Positions 34,431-45,399 of a stretch of DNA of 64,000 nt are shown piece by piece (position 1 is the first letter of the stretch; each line of letters opens with the position of its first letter). A program made the translations under genes and the position numbers. Source of the stretch: Hygrocybe punicea (lineage: Eukaryota > Basidiomycota > Agaricomycetes > Agaricales > Hygrophoraceae); the NCBI GenBank assembly GCA_963556145.1, contig OY744462.1:6820001-6884000 (forward strand), read 5' to 3'. The notes beneath the pieces are model-generated. The model saw nothing but the letters and a program-made list of their open reading frames with translations, searched no databases and was not told the DNA's origin.

Positions 34431-35437
34431 CTAATCATTGTCAGGCGAGGAGTCTATGGAGGGTGGGTACATTGGATCATCTAGATCACTTGAGTCAGTA
34501 TTGTCGGTATCGGGGTATTGTAAGAAATCATCCAATGGTATCAATATTTTCGAGTGGGTGTGGTAGGGTACAACTTGGAAAGTGGCTAATTGGGATCTAG
34601 AAACCACACTGTCGAGTTCGGCTAGTATGTAGGACCTGCCATGAGTTTTCCAGATGACAATCATAGGCCCGAAGTATCGTGGCTTGGCTTTTCGATCGAG
34701 AGACATTTTGATACGAGAATTTCGGACAAGGATGAGGTTGCTGGGTTCGAAGTCAAAGGTTTTGATTGTGTTCATGTATTTCTCTTCAAATTGTCAGGTG
34801 CATGCAAGTCAAGACTTCATGAGTTTTTCTTTGACCCGATTGAGGTCAGCCTCTCGTTTACGAAGTTGGCAGGCATGGATGACTATAAGGTCGGTCGTAG
34901 ACATTGTATCTTGTGTTGGAGCCATGTATGTAGCCTCGGCAAAGTCGAATGGAAAAAGCAGTTCTACTCCGTGTGCAATGTAGTAGGACAAGTACCCAAG
35001 GTTTTTGTGTGGTGACCTGTTTGGCCCAAAATACGGAATGGGTTACGGTATGCCATTTCTTTTCATCTCCATCACAACTTTTCATAATGGCCTCCCAGAC
35101 ATCTAGGTGACAGTGCTCGATGGGTCCATTTGCTTGTGAGTTATATGGTGAAATGTGGATGTGCTGGATACCGTAGCGGGATGCGAGGTAGTTGAGTGCT
35201 TCCACAAAGGGCTTGCCATTGTCAGTAACAATTTCTTCAAAGGCACCCCAACGGCATAAGATATCTTCGAACAGGAACGTGCCAATGGTTGAACCAGTCT
35301 CACGGTGTAGCATTCGAAACTCTGGGTAAGTGGACAGGGAGCAATGGGCTTGGACAATGTATTGATAGCCGCTGGATCAGGGCATAAACATTGTGTCAAT
35401 GTATGCTTTGTGGAAGAGTGAGGCCAGTGTAGCGACG
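34431..35437 (-). pseudogene. Gypsy integrase remnant
   Basis: On the minus strand the catalytic core shows the first Asp context (YIDTMFMP near 35.39 kb), the second (EIVTDNGKPF) and the Glu region (HISPYNSQANGPIEH), i.e. the D,D-35-E arrangement of retroelement integrases. The C-terminal part (34775-34431) has the GPMIVIWKTHGRSYIL barrel-like region and an acidic tail. Frame breaks separate the core (35399-34858) from the C-terminus. No zinc finger or reverse transcriptase remains upstream, because a related LTR fragment starts at 35438. Confidence 0.75.
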
Positions 35438-35600
35438 GTGTAGAGACTCGACGTCCCTCTGAGTCCGTACCATTGATATATCACGAATCCAGATGAACCC
35501 GATGCCTCCAATTGACTTGCATTTGAACCCGACATAACCCGACGTGACGTGACCCGATGTGACCGATGTGACCCGACGTATCACCTGACCTTCCCACACT
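35438..35600 (+). repeat. Fragment of a related LTR, opposite orientation
   Basis: It starts TGTAGAGACTCGACGTCCC and continues with ATATCACGAATCC and AACCCGACATAACCCGA, matching the first 120-150 bp of LTR A/B/C (TGTAGAGGGC...) with clear divergence. It stops where the perfect palindrome at 35602 begins. It is probably a truncated LTR of a sister family that entered the G. Confidence 0.6.
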
Positions 35601-35601
35601 A

Positions 35602-35654
35602 AGAGCCTAACGATAGTGGCTGATCATGAGTCTCAGCCACTATCGTTAGGCTCT
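35602..35654. repeat. Perfect 22-bp inverted repeat with 9-nt loop
   Basis: The arms 35602-35623 and 35633-35654 are exact reverse complements (each contains CCTAACGATAGTGGCT), with TCATGAGTC between them. It could be the fused ends of an excised DNA element, or a hairpin-forming palindrome. Confidence 0.85.
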
Positions 35655-36741
35655 ACTTTGCTAAAATCCCTTCCCCAGCCATAAATCGTGTCCCAAACCG
35701 TGATTTAACATAGTATAAGTAAAACTGTAGTGTCCTATATATGGTAATAACCCGAACAGGAACATCAGGTCCAGTCAGGAACAAGGGCGCTGATGGGCTC
35801 GGGCTTTCCCGTCACCGTTGCCATGGCCCCGCCCATCACTTACTGGCACGCGCGCTCGTCGTCGTCGACGTTGAGCACGACTATTTCACTGTCCCACCGT
35901 CTTTTCTTGCGGAATTTTTTACACATCATAGACATATTACCCTACATGTTTTATATAGACTAATATAGATGGAAATACACGAAATAAAAGAGAAATAAAA
36001 GAAATAAATAATAATAATACATGGGGTGCCCCCGGCAAACGGGTGAGTACTCACCTTCGCAGAGGCGCCGGATTGGGTCTAAACTTGACGGTGATGGGTG
36101 CTGGAGGGTGGGTGATGGGCGGGATGGACACTGGGGGCGGGGAAAGGTGCATGGAGTGGGGGGTGGCAATGGGTGGTGAGGAAATGGCCAGGAAGCGAGG
36201 TGGATGGGGGAAATGGAGAGGGGATGGATGGGGGAGGGCTCCCGGCCCCAAATGAGCGGCGGGAAGGGGTAAGTACGTGGGGAAAAAGCAGGAGGGGGGT
36301 GGGTACTCACCTATGCCCTTGGGGCCCCCCACGGCCCTCCCCACGATCCACCATGGATAAATCCAATGGAGATGTCATCTACGACGTCCCCATGGTCCCT
36401 ACCGTCGTTTTCGCGGTCCAGATTGGTCGCACCATCGAGTTGCGCGAGGGTGGTGGCACCGACGGTTGTGGTGGCGATATCTCGACAACGCCGCTGCCGT
36501 TGACCACACAATCGCCGTGGGTGACCCTCCACATTACCTTCATCGTCGTCGTTGCTGTGCGCCAAGCCCGCCACCACTGGTTTCGATGTTCGAGGCCGTT
36601 GGTTGAAAAAGTTGGGCGCGCTCCTGCGCGGTTTTGAGGACGTCCGGGGAGGCATTCTCGGTGCGTATCGTCGCTGTCGTGCTCCTCCTCTTTGTTTCCG
36701 TCGTTGTTGAGGGGGTGGGGGGCGGGAGTATGGTGAATGGG
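35655..36741. other. Unassigned GC-rich tract before the gap
   Basis: The first 350 bp are AT-rich without a gene. From 36040 to 36330 the plus strand is G-rich (GGGTGG/GGATGGGGG words), bounded by copies of the palindrome GGTGAGTACTCACC (36041) and GGGTACTCACC (36302). No supported gene. Confidence 0.35.
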
Positions 36742-36941
36742 NNNNNNNNNNNNNNNNNNNNNNNNNNNNNNNNNNNNNNNNNNNNNNNNNNNNNNNNNNN
36801 NNNNNNNNNNNNNNNNNNNNNNNNNNNNNNNNNNNNNNNNNNNNNNNNNNNNNNNNNNNNNNNNNNNNNNNNNNNNNNNNNNNNNNNNNNNNNNNNNNNN
36901 NNNNNNNNNNNNNNNNNNNNNNNNNNNNNNNNNNNNNNNNN
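36742..36941. other. Assembly gap of 200 N
   Basis: Exactly 200 N, the usual placeholder for a gap of unknown size. The sequence just right of it is one arm of an inverted repeat whose partner arm would lie in the gap. Confidence 0.99.
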
Positions 36942-36987
36942 AAGCACACACAATCATGAATGGAATGTGAGGGACAAGTTCATCATA

Positions 36988-37189
36988 TTTTGGCTACAAC
37001 ACATTCCCTGCACCACCAACTACCAGGCACTTGTCTGGAACACAATGTATACCTTACCTAGCACTCCTAGAATTAATTTTAGATTTTTCAGATGTGTACT
37101 TGCAAAGTTAGCTGTTTAAGGGTCCAATTTTGGCAGAGGCATAAAATTCATGGTGAATATCTCCACATATAAAATGAAATAAAATGCAT
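36988..37189. repeat. Single arm of the inverted-repeat element also seen at 63518-64000
   Basis: GGCTACAACACATT, CCAGGCACTT, the segment CTAGAATTAATTTTAGATTTT, ACTTGCAAAGTT and GTTTAAGGGTCCAATTTTGG occur in the same order as in the right arm at 63803-64000, and both end in GAAATAAAAT. Divergence is moderate. Confidence 0.75.
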
Positions 37190-37519
37190 AAACTCCCCTC
37201 GGGGTAGGTGTATCATACCTACATCTCTTCAGGGTCTTGCCCTGGCCATTGAGGTGTTGTAGTACATGTAATAATAATAAGAAAATCTAGCCACCCTTCC
37301 CTATATGGCAACTCGACCCCGTTTGGGACATCGGCAAATTCCGGTTGAAAGTCTCGTGCACGAGTTCAACAAGACTTGTCGTTTTCAACAACGACGCGAC
37401 AACGGGTGCGGATGCCAGAGCACCCCAGGTAAGTCGTCCATTTATCTTTTTCATTTATTCTACTAACTAATTATTAATAATAAACAGTTTTAGGTTTTTT
37501 TGCCGCACCCTCGCGCCAA
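37190..37519 (+). other. Short ORF plus intron-like AT-rich spacer
   Basis: An ATG at 37305 opens about 44 codons ending at CCAG/GTAAGT (37438/37439). The following AT-rich spacer contains TTCTACTAACTAATT, a good fungal branch-point context, then ACAG. A related spacer lies at 63.22-63.27 kb on the opposite strand. The product is not recognisable. Confidence 0.35.
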
Positions 37520-38495
37520 ATGAATGCGAACAAGGCCAACAAGCGGACGCGGATGCGGGCGACAAGGAGGGAGGACACAGCCCAGAACGGGGACAACCCA
37601 GGCCGACCACGACAGCAAGAACGGGGACGACGAGAATGAGGAATACGGGGTAAACGAACAAACGCGACGACGGCGCGAAAGGGGAAGACGATGGCAACGG
37701 GAACGGGAACCACGACAACAGGAAGACGACGACGAGCAGGGGCAACGAAGACAAGGACAGCGGGCACGGGCACGGGAACGACGGACGACGGAAACGAAGA
37801 CGACCGGGACGGGGGAACGGGACGACGACCATGGAGCCGGGGACAACAAGGACGACTGCAACGGGGACGACGGGGACGACAGGGATGATGACAAGGATGG
37901 CGACGGGGGGCAGCGAGCACGGGAACGGGGACGGGGGCAACGGACGACGGACGACGGAAACGAGGACGACCGGGACGAGGGAACGGGATGACGAGGACAA
38001 CAGAGACCGGGACAACGAGGACGGCGGCAACAGGGACGACGAGGACGACAACGACAACGACGGTGGAGTGGTACCGAGGTACCACTCCGGGGGCTCACGC
38101 AGGACTCGAGGGAAAGGTCGACTGGATAGGAAGGATGGACTGACTACTACATCTGGAAGGCTACTAACTAGGTCAAACCGTGGGAACCTGATCACGTGAC
38201 TGACCAGGCACAACTACTACAACGGGGACTGGGACCACGACAACGGCAACGACGGCAACGGCAACGACGAGGACGGGGACGGCGAGGACAGCGAGGACAG
38301 CGAGGACGGTGGGGACGGGGATGGGGACAGGGACAGGGACGAAAACAATGAGGACGAGGGCGACGGGGATGGGGACGAGGACGAGGACGACGAGAACGGG
38401 GATGGGGACGACGGCGAGGACGGGGACGGGGACGAAAACGACGAACACGAGGACAACGGGGAAGGGGACGACGAGGACGACGAGGACGGGGACGG

Positions 38496-38528
<33 letters not shown>

Positions 38529-38600
38529 GGACGGGGATGGGGACGAGGACGAGGAGGGGGACAAGGGCGAGGACGTGGAGGGGTGTGGACACCAGGGAAC
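37520..38600 (+). repeat. GAC/GGGAC-rich minisatellite interrupted by a solo LTR
   Basis: Irregular repeats of GACGGGGACGACGAGGAC and GGGAACGGGAC words, open in several frames on both strands because the unit is mostly a multiple of three. I treat the long apparent ORFs here as by-products. A 158-bp solo LTR (38064-38221) splits the array. A similar array on the opposite strand lies at 62.2-63.0 kb. The CT-rich stretch 38640-38870 follows. Confidence 0.75.
38064..38221. mobile_element. Solo LTR of the TRIM-like family
   Basis: Begins TGGAGTGGTACCGAGG and ends ACAACTACTACA. It matches both terminal repeats of the element at 55200-57279 (GGGCTCACGCAGGACTC, ACTACATC, CACGTGA). It is flanked by a 4-bp duplication ACGG (38060-38063 and 38222-38225). 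Near its start it has the perfect palindrome GAGTGGTACCGAGGTACC. Confidence 0.75.
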
Positions 38601-38639
38601 ACCGGTGTGTAATTTTGTTGGTTTTTCCCCTCCTTTCCC

Positions 38640-39037
38640 CTCCCCCTCCTCCCTCCTCCTTTCCATTCTCCCCCTGACTGTCTCCTAGTCTGTCCCTTCC
38701 TAACCTGCCCCTTCTCCCCTGCCTATCTCCTGCCCCCTGCCACCCCCACCTCCCATCCACCTCCCATCCACCTCCTGCCCTTCTCCCCTTGCCCACCCCC
38801 TGCCATTGCCCCTGCCATTGCCCCCTCTCCTGTCCTCTCCTCCACCTCCACCTCCCTGCCTCTCCCCTGATAAGTAGAATACCATGTATTTAGGTAAAAT
38901 AATTATTTGATTTGCTATATCTATTTTAAGTAGTTGCTAAATGTAAATTATTTAAAATTATGTAAGATGTGGATTGGAATGATTATTATTGTATGACTTA
39001 GCAGATGCTGAGCAAGCAGGCAGTCCCACAAGCCTGT
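38640..39037. other. CT-rich tract and AT-rich spacer
   Basis: 38640-38870 is pyrimidine-rich with CTCCCATCCACCTCC-type words; 38880-39037 is AT-rich. No gene is visible. Confidence 0.4.
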
Positions 39038-39668
39038 ACATTGGGATGTCCACACCAGGTTGTGGGACATCCCACAAACTGACTGTGGGACATCCCAAAA
39101 GCTAACAGGGACGTCCCAGACAAGGCTGTGGGACATCCCAAAGCCTTGGTGGGACGTCCCACAAGCTGAGAGGGATGTCCCGGACAAGGCTGTGGGACGT
39201 CCCACAAGCTGACAGGGATGTCCCAGACAAGGCCGTGGGACATCCCAAAGCCTCGGTGGGATGTCCCACAAGCTGACAGGGACATCCCACAAGCTGGCTG
39301 GGACATCCCACAAGCTGACAGGGACGTCCCAGACAAGGCTGTGGGACGTCCCAAAGCCTTGTTGGGATGTCCCACAAGCTGGCAGGGACATCCCACAAGC
39401 TGACAGGGATGTCCCAGACAAGGCTGTGGGATGTCCCAGACAAGATTGTGGGTTGTCCCACCGAGGCTTTGGGACGTCCCACAAGCTGACAGGGATGTCT
39501 CAAACAAGGCTGTGGGACGTCCCACAAGCTGGCAGGGATGTCCCAGACAAGGCTGTGGGACGTCCGAAAGCCTTGGTGGGATGTCACACTAGATGACAGG
39601 GATGTCTGAAAGCCTCAGCTGCAAGCTGACAGGGACATCCCAGATGAGCCTGTGGGATGTCCCAATAA
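39038..39668. repeat. Array of the palindrome GGGAYRTCCC
   Basis: By eye I count 23 perfect copies of GGGACGTCCC, GGGATGTCCC or GGGACATCCC (7, 8 and 8) separated by 11-15 bp linkers such as ACAAGCTGACA and AGACAAGGCTGT, plus several copies with one mismatch. Four further copies lie at 40244-40371. The repeated open frames seen on both strands are by-products. Confidence 0.85.
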
Positions 39669-40476
39669 AACCTCTGTGAGATGTCTCCTTACCCAAGTCC
39701 ACTGTCCTCAAGACACACTCTAATTTCAGATCTCTCCTCTGCATCTGCTTCCCAGTCAGCCATTGTATGCACAGCCAATAATGTAATAACCACTGATATC
39801 CTGATCAAATGCTCTTCATAATACACGTGTTTAATTTTCAGCTCAACCTCCTCTGCATATGTAGCCCTACTTTTCTTTGTATATCATGCATGCTCTGCTC
39901 ACTTACTCCCCTACAAGCTTCAGCTTGCCACATGCACAAGGGATTGGTTTACCAGAAGCACACCCTCAATCCTCCCCCTCTTTCCCATCTCATTACCCAA
40001 CATCTCCAGCACTTTTCCTCTCCCACTCGTTCTGTCTTTATATGTGGAAAGAACTGCTGTATCTCCACACCCTGCCACTGACCTTGAAGGACAATCAGCT
40101 CTGTGACTCTCAAAAGAATAACTATATACAATCTTATACTATGCCATAGCACCCATGGTACCCATAGTGGCCATGATAAGGCCTGGAAATTTATAATTAG
40201 ATGCTGTCATCACTCTGAGATTTCTATTGAATAGCTACGGAAGGGACGTCCCAAATGCCCCCAGACACCCCTTATGTGTGGGATGTCCCATGGGACATGG
40301 GACATCCCACAACACCAAATGTCGTCCCATGGGCCATCCCATACACCAGACCAGGGACAATGGGACGTCCCAACGTATCGTCCCAGGGCTGCCCAGTACT
40401 TTTACCAACATGTAGATGGTTCAGTACTAGAGGTGAGTTGTAACTAGTTGTTCAGGTTTGGGGGTAGCCTGAAGTG
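39669..40476. other. AT-rich, CpG-poor spacer with a few palindrome copies
   Basis: 39720-40240 contains no CpG-rich or gene-like sequence. 40244-40390 holds more GGGACGTCCC-type words (for example GGGATGTCCCATGGGACAT). No gene supported. Confidence 0.4.
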
Positions 40477-41134
40477 GAATAAAACTACTAATAACTATTG
40501 AAACCGGTCTAAGCCAACGAAGCCAACGATGTCGGGTACGGCGGGTCGGGTGTCGGGTGATGAGGGATGTAGGAATAAAGACGGTAGATCGATGGGGAGA
40601 GTGTTGAGGAAACCGATGAGTTATATGAGCAATGGATTTTACTGAGAGACTGAGTCTGAGTGAGGGGAAATGGGGGAACTGGTTTCTTATTTTGACACGG
40701 TGCTTGGGCACCATTTTTATACTACAAAAATCTCTATTTAGATTCAGACGAGAGTCCTCGGCCGATGAGAGAGAACAAAGAGGGATGAAAATGGGGAAAT
40801 GAGAAGTGGGTTGCGAGGTGACAATGACAGGAAAATGGAGGGGGAAGCAAATATCCAAGAAAACGATCTAAAGATTCATACATATCCCTGAAAGGATGAG
40901 GGGATGCGTATATAAGGCAAGTCCGAAGTCAGGAATTGAGTCCAATGAGATCCATCTGTGATAATTGGGATTCCATGAGTTTAGGAGGTGGACCGACCTT
41001 GTACGTGAGCGGCAGTGCTAGTCAGTATGCATCGGGTTATGTCGGGTTCGAGTGTGGATCGCTAGAGATGTCGGGTTCAAGTGGATTCATGAAATATCGA
41101 GTTTACAGCCTCAGAGGGCCGAGAGCCCTCTACA
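40477..41134 (-). repeat. LTR copy B (truncated), right LTR of the Gypsy-derived block
   Basis: Nearly identical to LTR A from the GAATAAAACTACTAATAACT block to the outer end CCCTCTACA, but lacks the inner ~125 bp. It lies at the 5' side of the minus-oriented element. The outer flank is GCAG (41135-41138), pairing with GCGG beside LTR A. Confidence 0.85.
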
Positions 41135-44100
41135 GCAGAGATGCCCGAGGGGAGGGTGTGGTTGCATAGCCAGGGGGGAAGGTGTTCGTTCATGCTCAAT
41201 GTTCCTTGGGTGGCCTTCTTGGCTTCTTGATCCATGGTTTCATTACCTGTAACGTTACTATGAGCTGATATCCACCTGATAGTGATTCTTAGCTGCAGGT
41301 TTGAGTCGATCATGTGTGATCTCATGTCCTGGAATTCTTTGAAGATGTATTGGCTGGTACCTGATTTGATGAAGGGACAGCCTGCTGTGAGGATGGTGGA
41401 GCTACTGTTGACGTATATAGATACTGTCCATGGGTGGCATTCTTTGCTGAGAAGGTGTAGTGCAAGGGTGCATGCCAATATCTCAGCTTTGGGGTTGGTA
41501 TGGTCGTCAGTGGAGGTATTGCAAGGTTTTAGGTTGGGTGCAGCCCGACTTGTAGAGGAGTGCCACTGAGCCTACCCCACCCTCATAGGCCGAGCTGTCA
41601 GTGTAGATCTTTATGTTTGCCATGTCTGTGTTCTTCTTGTAGGGATTGATCTCTGGATCGTGCAATATGTGTAGGGAGGGTTGAATACTGGGGGTGGATC
41701 AATGGCATGATGGTTTCCACGTCATCTGGGCTAATGTGATAGAGATGGGTTAGTATATGTAACAGTGATTTGTGTCTGATCACTTGGTGTTTTGTGCATT
41801 GCCAGAGCGGTTTGTAAAGCAGGTGTGTAGGCAGTAGGGTGGCCATTCTTACAATTGCACGATGACAGGCTCTGTGCAGCAGGAAGTTAATTGGTAATAT
41901 CCCAGCATGCATGTTGAGTAGGTCAGTAGGGGAAGAGTGTAGGGCACCTGTGATTTTCAAGGGCACTGTTCATTGTGTTTTCATTGGCTCCTTTAGGGCC
42001 CTGGTCAATCCCCATTTATTCTTGTAGCCAGGGACTTTGTGGACTGGGGTGAACCAAATGTCTGCTGTGTACGTGAGCTTTGGAATGGCCACTGCATTAT
42101 ATAGGTGGTGCATCAGTCTTGAGTTGACTCCTGTTTTAGTCCTAGTTAGCCAGCAGAAAAGGGAAATCCATTTAGTGGCATTAGATAAAGTATGCTCTTG
42201 CTGTTTGTGCAATCGTAAATGCTGGTTGAGTATGATGCCTAGGAACTGGTGTGAGGTGGTAGGTTTAATGGACACATTTTGTAGGATTAAGTTGGGGCAG
42301 GGGATTTGTCGTTTCTGTGAGAAGTCAATCAGGGCAAATTTGTTGGTTTCAAACTTGGAGTTGTGATCTTTGGACCAGTCGTATGCTCCTCCATCTTTGT
42401 TCATCATATTCTTGATGGCGGTGTATGTATTGACAAAGTTTTTGCCTTCCGCGTAAATGGCTGTGTCGTCTACAAAAGCTACCGCCAACTCACAGGGGCC
42501 TGTAGGGATATCCAATAAGTTAGTGTTGTAGTAAAGGTAGATGATTATAAAGAGGGGGTCCTCAGTGAGCTGTACGATGGTTTCTGTCAGAATTGAAGTG
42601 AGTATTTTTGGGAGAGTGTTGAGAAGGGTGATAGGTCAGTAGGCTTTGGGGATGTCATAATGTGGTTTGCCAGGTTTTCTGAGGACGCGGGTCGTGGAGG
42701 CTTTCCATCTGTTATGGTAGGTGTTGAGGTCGAGGAATGCATTGTAGATATGGTATAGATGGTCGATGAGGATGCTAGTCATTTCTTTGAGGACCAAATT
42801 TGGGATGCCATCAGGACCTGGTGCTTTAAATGGTTTGACTTTGTTTATGTGCATAAAGATTTGGTTGTGTGTGATGATGGGCATGTATTCTACTCTGGTG
42901 GGGTAGGCATAGTCCCGTGGCACAGTAGAGGTTGGTGGCAGGGGTGGGAAGAAGCTGGCTGTGATAGCTTTGCTCTTGTCATCATTGGATATAGCATATC
43001 TGGTAGTACCATTCTGTGTCATGTATTCCAGTGTGGGGATTGCTGTGTTACTGCCATCTCCCCTGGGGTAGTCACTGATGGGGTTGGAAATACAGCAATT
43101 GACCATCCATAGATTGTATTCATTTGCCTCCTCAAGGAAGCTGGCCCAATGTTTGTCCTTGGCCTTCATGATGGCATTGCTCTATTTGTTCCTTGCTTTG
43201 TGGTGTGCTTTGTGGATGGGATGATCAGGTAGGGCTCTGTTTCTATACGATTTAACACTCAGCTTGTTTTTCTCCTTTTTCAGAACTGATAAATCTTTGT
43301 TCCACCATCGTTTGGAGTGTGGGGTTGGTTTGGAGATTGGGATGACTTCCTGTATGGTGTCTTGTATTGCTACTGTTAGGTTTTTTATGACAGAATCTAA
43401 TTGTTGTTTGGTTGTTATATTGGTTGGGCCTGGATGGAGATGAAGGTGGAGGGATAGAGATTTGTGAAATCATCCCAGTCAGTCGAGATGAAGTCACGCG
43501 TGGGTGTCATTGTATGTTGTAAAGGTGAGGTCGGGGTGGCTGCGGAATAATAATCCTAAGCCTGTGGGGTCAGCATAGAAGTGACTAGGAATAGTCTAAC
43601 AAGCTTCAGTAAGATAATAGGATATAAAAAGTAAGAAGCCGCCGAGTAAACTACTGAATTCTATCGAGACCGATCGAAGCCGACGATGTCAGGTATGGCG
43701 GGTCGGGTGTCGGGTGACGAGAAACGTAGAGATAAAGGTGGTAGAACGATGGGGAGGGCGTCGAGGAATCCGACGAGCAATGTGTGCGATGGAATTTACT
43801 GAGAGACTAATTCTCAGAGAGAGGAAATGGGGGAACTGGTTTCTTATCTTGAGATGGCGCTTGGGCACCGTTTTTATACTACAAAGTTCTGTACCTAGAT
43901 TCGGACGAGAGTCCTCGGCCGATGAGAGGAAACAAAGGAGAATAAAAATGGGGAAGTAGGAAGAGCGTTGCGAGGCGACGATGACAGGGAAAATGGGTGG
44001 AAGATATAAAAAAACGTAAAAGATGCAAAGTACTTTACTATATCCCCATAAGGGAGACGCTAGGCGTGAATAAGGCAAGTCCGATGTCGGGATCCCAGTC

Positions 44101-45060
44101 CGATGAGATCTATCTTTGATATTTGAAGTTCCGCGAGTTTAGGGGATAGACCGACCAGGTACGTGAGCGGCCGTGCTAGTCAGTATGCATCGGGTTGCGT
44201 CGGGTTGCGTCGGGTTCGAACGTAGATTGCTAGAGACGTCGGGTTCGAGCGGATTCGCTAGATATCGATGTTACGGCCTCAGAGGGTCGAGGACCCTCTA
44301 CAATGTATACTGGTGCGGAAAGATATAGAAGTGAATATGGGGATGTGATCGGTACCTGTAGGGCGTTCGTCAGGTCTCGTGTCACATATGATTATGGAGT
44401 CTGTTGTTTTGGCTGAGCAGAAGACATTATCGGTCTGTGTCCAGTTTTGGGTTGCCATTGATTCTAGTGTGGGCAAATCTTTGAGTAGGGCCATTACCAT
44501 ATTATGATCAGTTGTTGCTTCTATGAGGGTGTGTGCTTGTTCTAGAGCATTGTTAGTGAAGAGATGGTGGTTTCGTTCTTCTTCAAATAGGGGGTGGTGC
44601 CGGTTGAAATCTTCACACCAGATCATATGGTCAGGGGCATCTTGATAGAGGGTAGCTGCATTGGTGTTGGCGAAGGTCGTTAGTAGTGCTATGTTGTCAG
44701 AGTGGGTGCAGTCGTTGTATATATTGAAAATGGAGAGGTTGCCATGTGGGCTTCGGATGTGGATAACAGTGATGTTGTTGGAGTTTGGGAGCTTGATTTG
44801 TTCCCATGTGGTCGTGGCAAGTTTGGAGTTGATGAATATGACTAACCTAACCATCGTGTCAATGATGAAATGGGATGTGGGGTATATGACTCGCCAATCA
44901 TGGGTGGCTTTAGTGTTGTTGTACTTGTCGAAGTAAGGTTCTTGGATTAATAAAATATTGCATTTATTGTAAATGTTCGAGTTGATCCCATTGCACCTTG
45001 GCTGATTTGTTGAGATTGATCTGCCAGATGTTTAGTCAGTATGGCTGTATGTTAGGGTGT
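41135..45060 (-). pseudogene. LINE ORF2: endonuclease, reverse transcriptase, RNase H
   Basis: The endonuclease starts near LLIQEPYFD (about 44.95 kb) and shows MIWCEDFNRHHP and TDHIPI, catalytic-region words of APE-type nucleases. The reverse transcriptase shows KAPGPDGIPN, YRPI-like context broken by TGA at 42636, and the active-site FVDDTAIY (about 42.48 kb). RNase H shows IYVNSSSTI and RITIRWISAHSNVTGNETMD (41.4-41.2 kb). The protein would copy its own RNA at the chromosomal target. Breaks: a TAG near 43.19 kb, TGA at 42636, a frameshift near 43.45 kb, the solo LTR, and the 15-kb block after residue context SGISA. Confidence 0.78.
43518..44302 (-). mobile_element. Solo LTR copy C inside the LINE
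   Basis: 785 bp, same length as copy A, minus-strand ends TGTAGAGGGTC...TTTACA. Flanked by a 4-bp duplication ATGT (43514-43517 and 44303-44306). Removing the LTR and one duplication joins the endonuclease end and the following LINE frame without a shift. It is clearly more diverged from A and B than those are from each other. Confidence 0.88.
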
Positions 45061-45399
45061 TCAGGCATGGGGTAGGCGGTCGGGGGAGTTGGGTGGTTCT
45101 ATGTTGAAAGTGGAGAATGGTGATGGAGGGCGGTCACCCCAGCCTTCTGGGGTGCGTATGCATGTGGTGGTGGTAAGATTGGGATTGGGGGGGGGCTTGT
45201 GAGTTTGAGGCGAAGGAGAGTATTGATTGGGTGGTACGGTGTGTGTCCTGGGGGGGCCTGAGTTGATTTGAGTTTGGATAGGGATACAGGTTTGGATTTT
45301 TGGATTTATGTGGGCACATTCATTGAGTTGATGGGTTGGGGGTGTAATGGCAGTCTTCATGACTTAGTGGTGGTTGATGTTCGTATGTGTTGGGTAAGG

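Larger units (their letters stand above)
26097..41134 (-). mobile_element. 15-kb Gypsy-derived LTR block with nested insertions
   Basis: LTR A (26097-26881) and LTR B (40477-41134) share orientation and flank a minus-oriented Gypsy remnant. Outer flanks are GCGG and GCAG, a 4-bp target duplication differing by one CpG transition. Removing the block plus one duplication joins the two LINE halves in frame. Inside, from left: a plus-strand accessory gene (27066-34221, split by the TIR element 28076-33827), the minus-strand integrase (34431-35437), a related LTR fragment (35438-35600), a sequence gap, minisatellites and a palindrome array. gag, protease and reverse transcriptase of the Gypsy element are not seen, and about 125 bp of LTR B are missing on its inner side, so the middle was replaced or rearranged. 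Confidence 0.75.

Noticed and set aside
38173..38796. 207-codon Val/Pro-rich minus-strand frame resembling a membrane protein
   Set aside because: It is the GAC-rich minisatellite read backwards; the hydrophobic pattern comes from GTCCTC/GTCCCC words.
38948..39596. Repetitive frames with WDVPQ/GMSHKL-type units
   Set aside because: By-products of the GGGAYRTCCC array; open in several frames on both strands.
39038..39668. Regular repeats with spacers as a CRISPR array
   Set aside because: Eukaryotic context, palindromic 10-mers with repeated rather than unique linkers, no cas genes.
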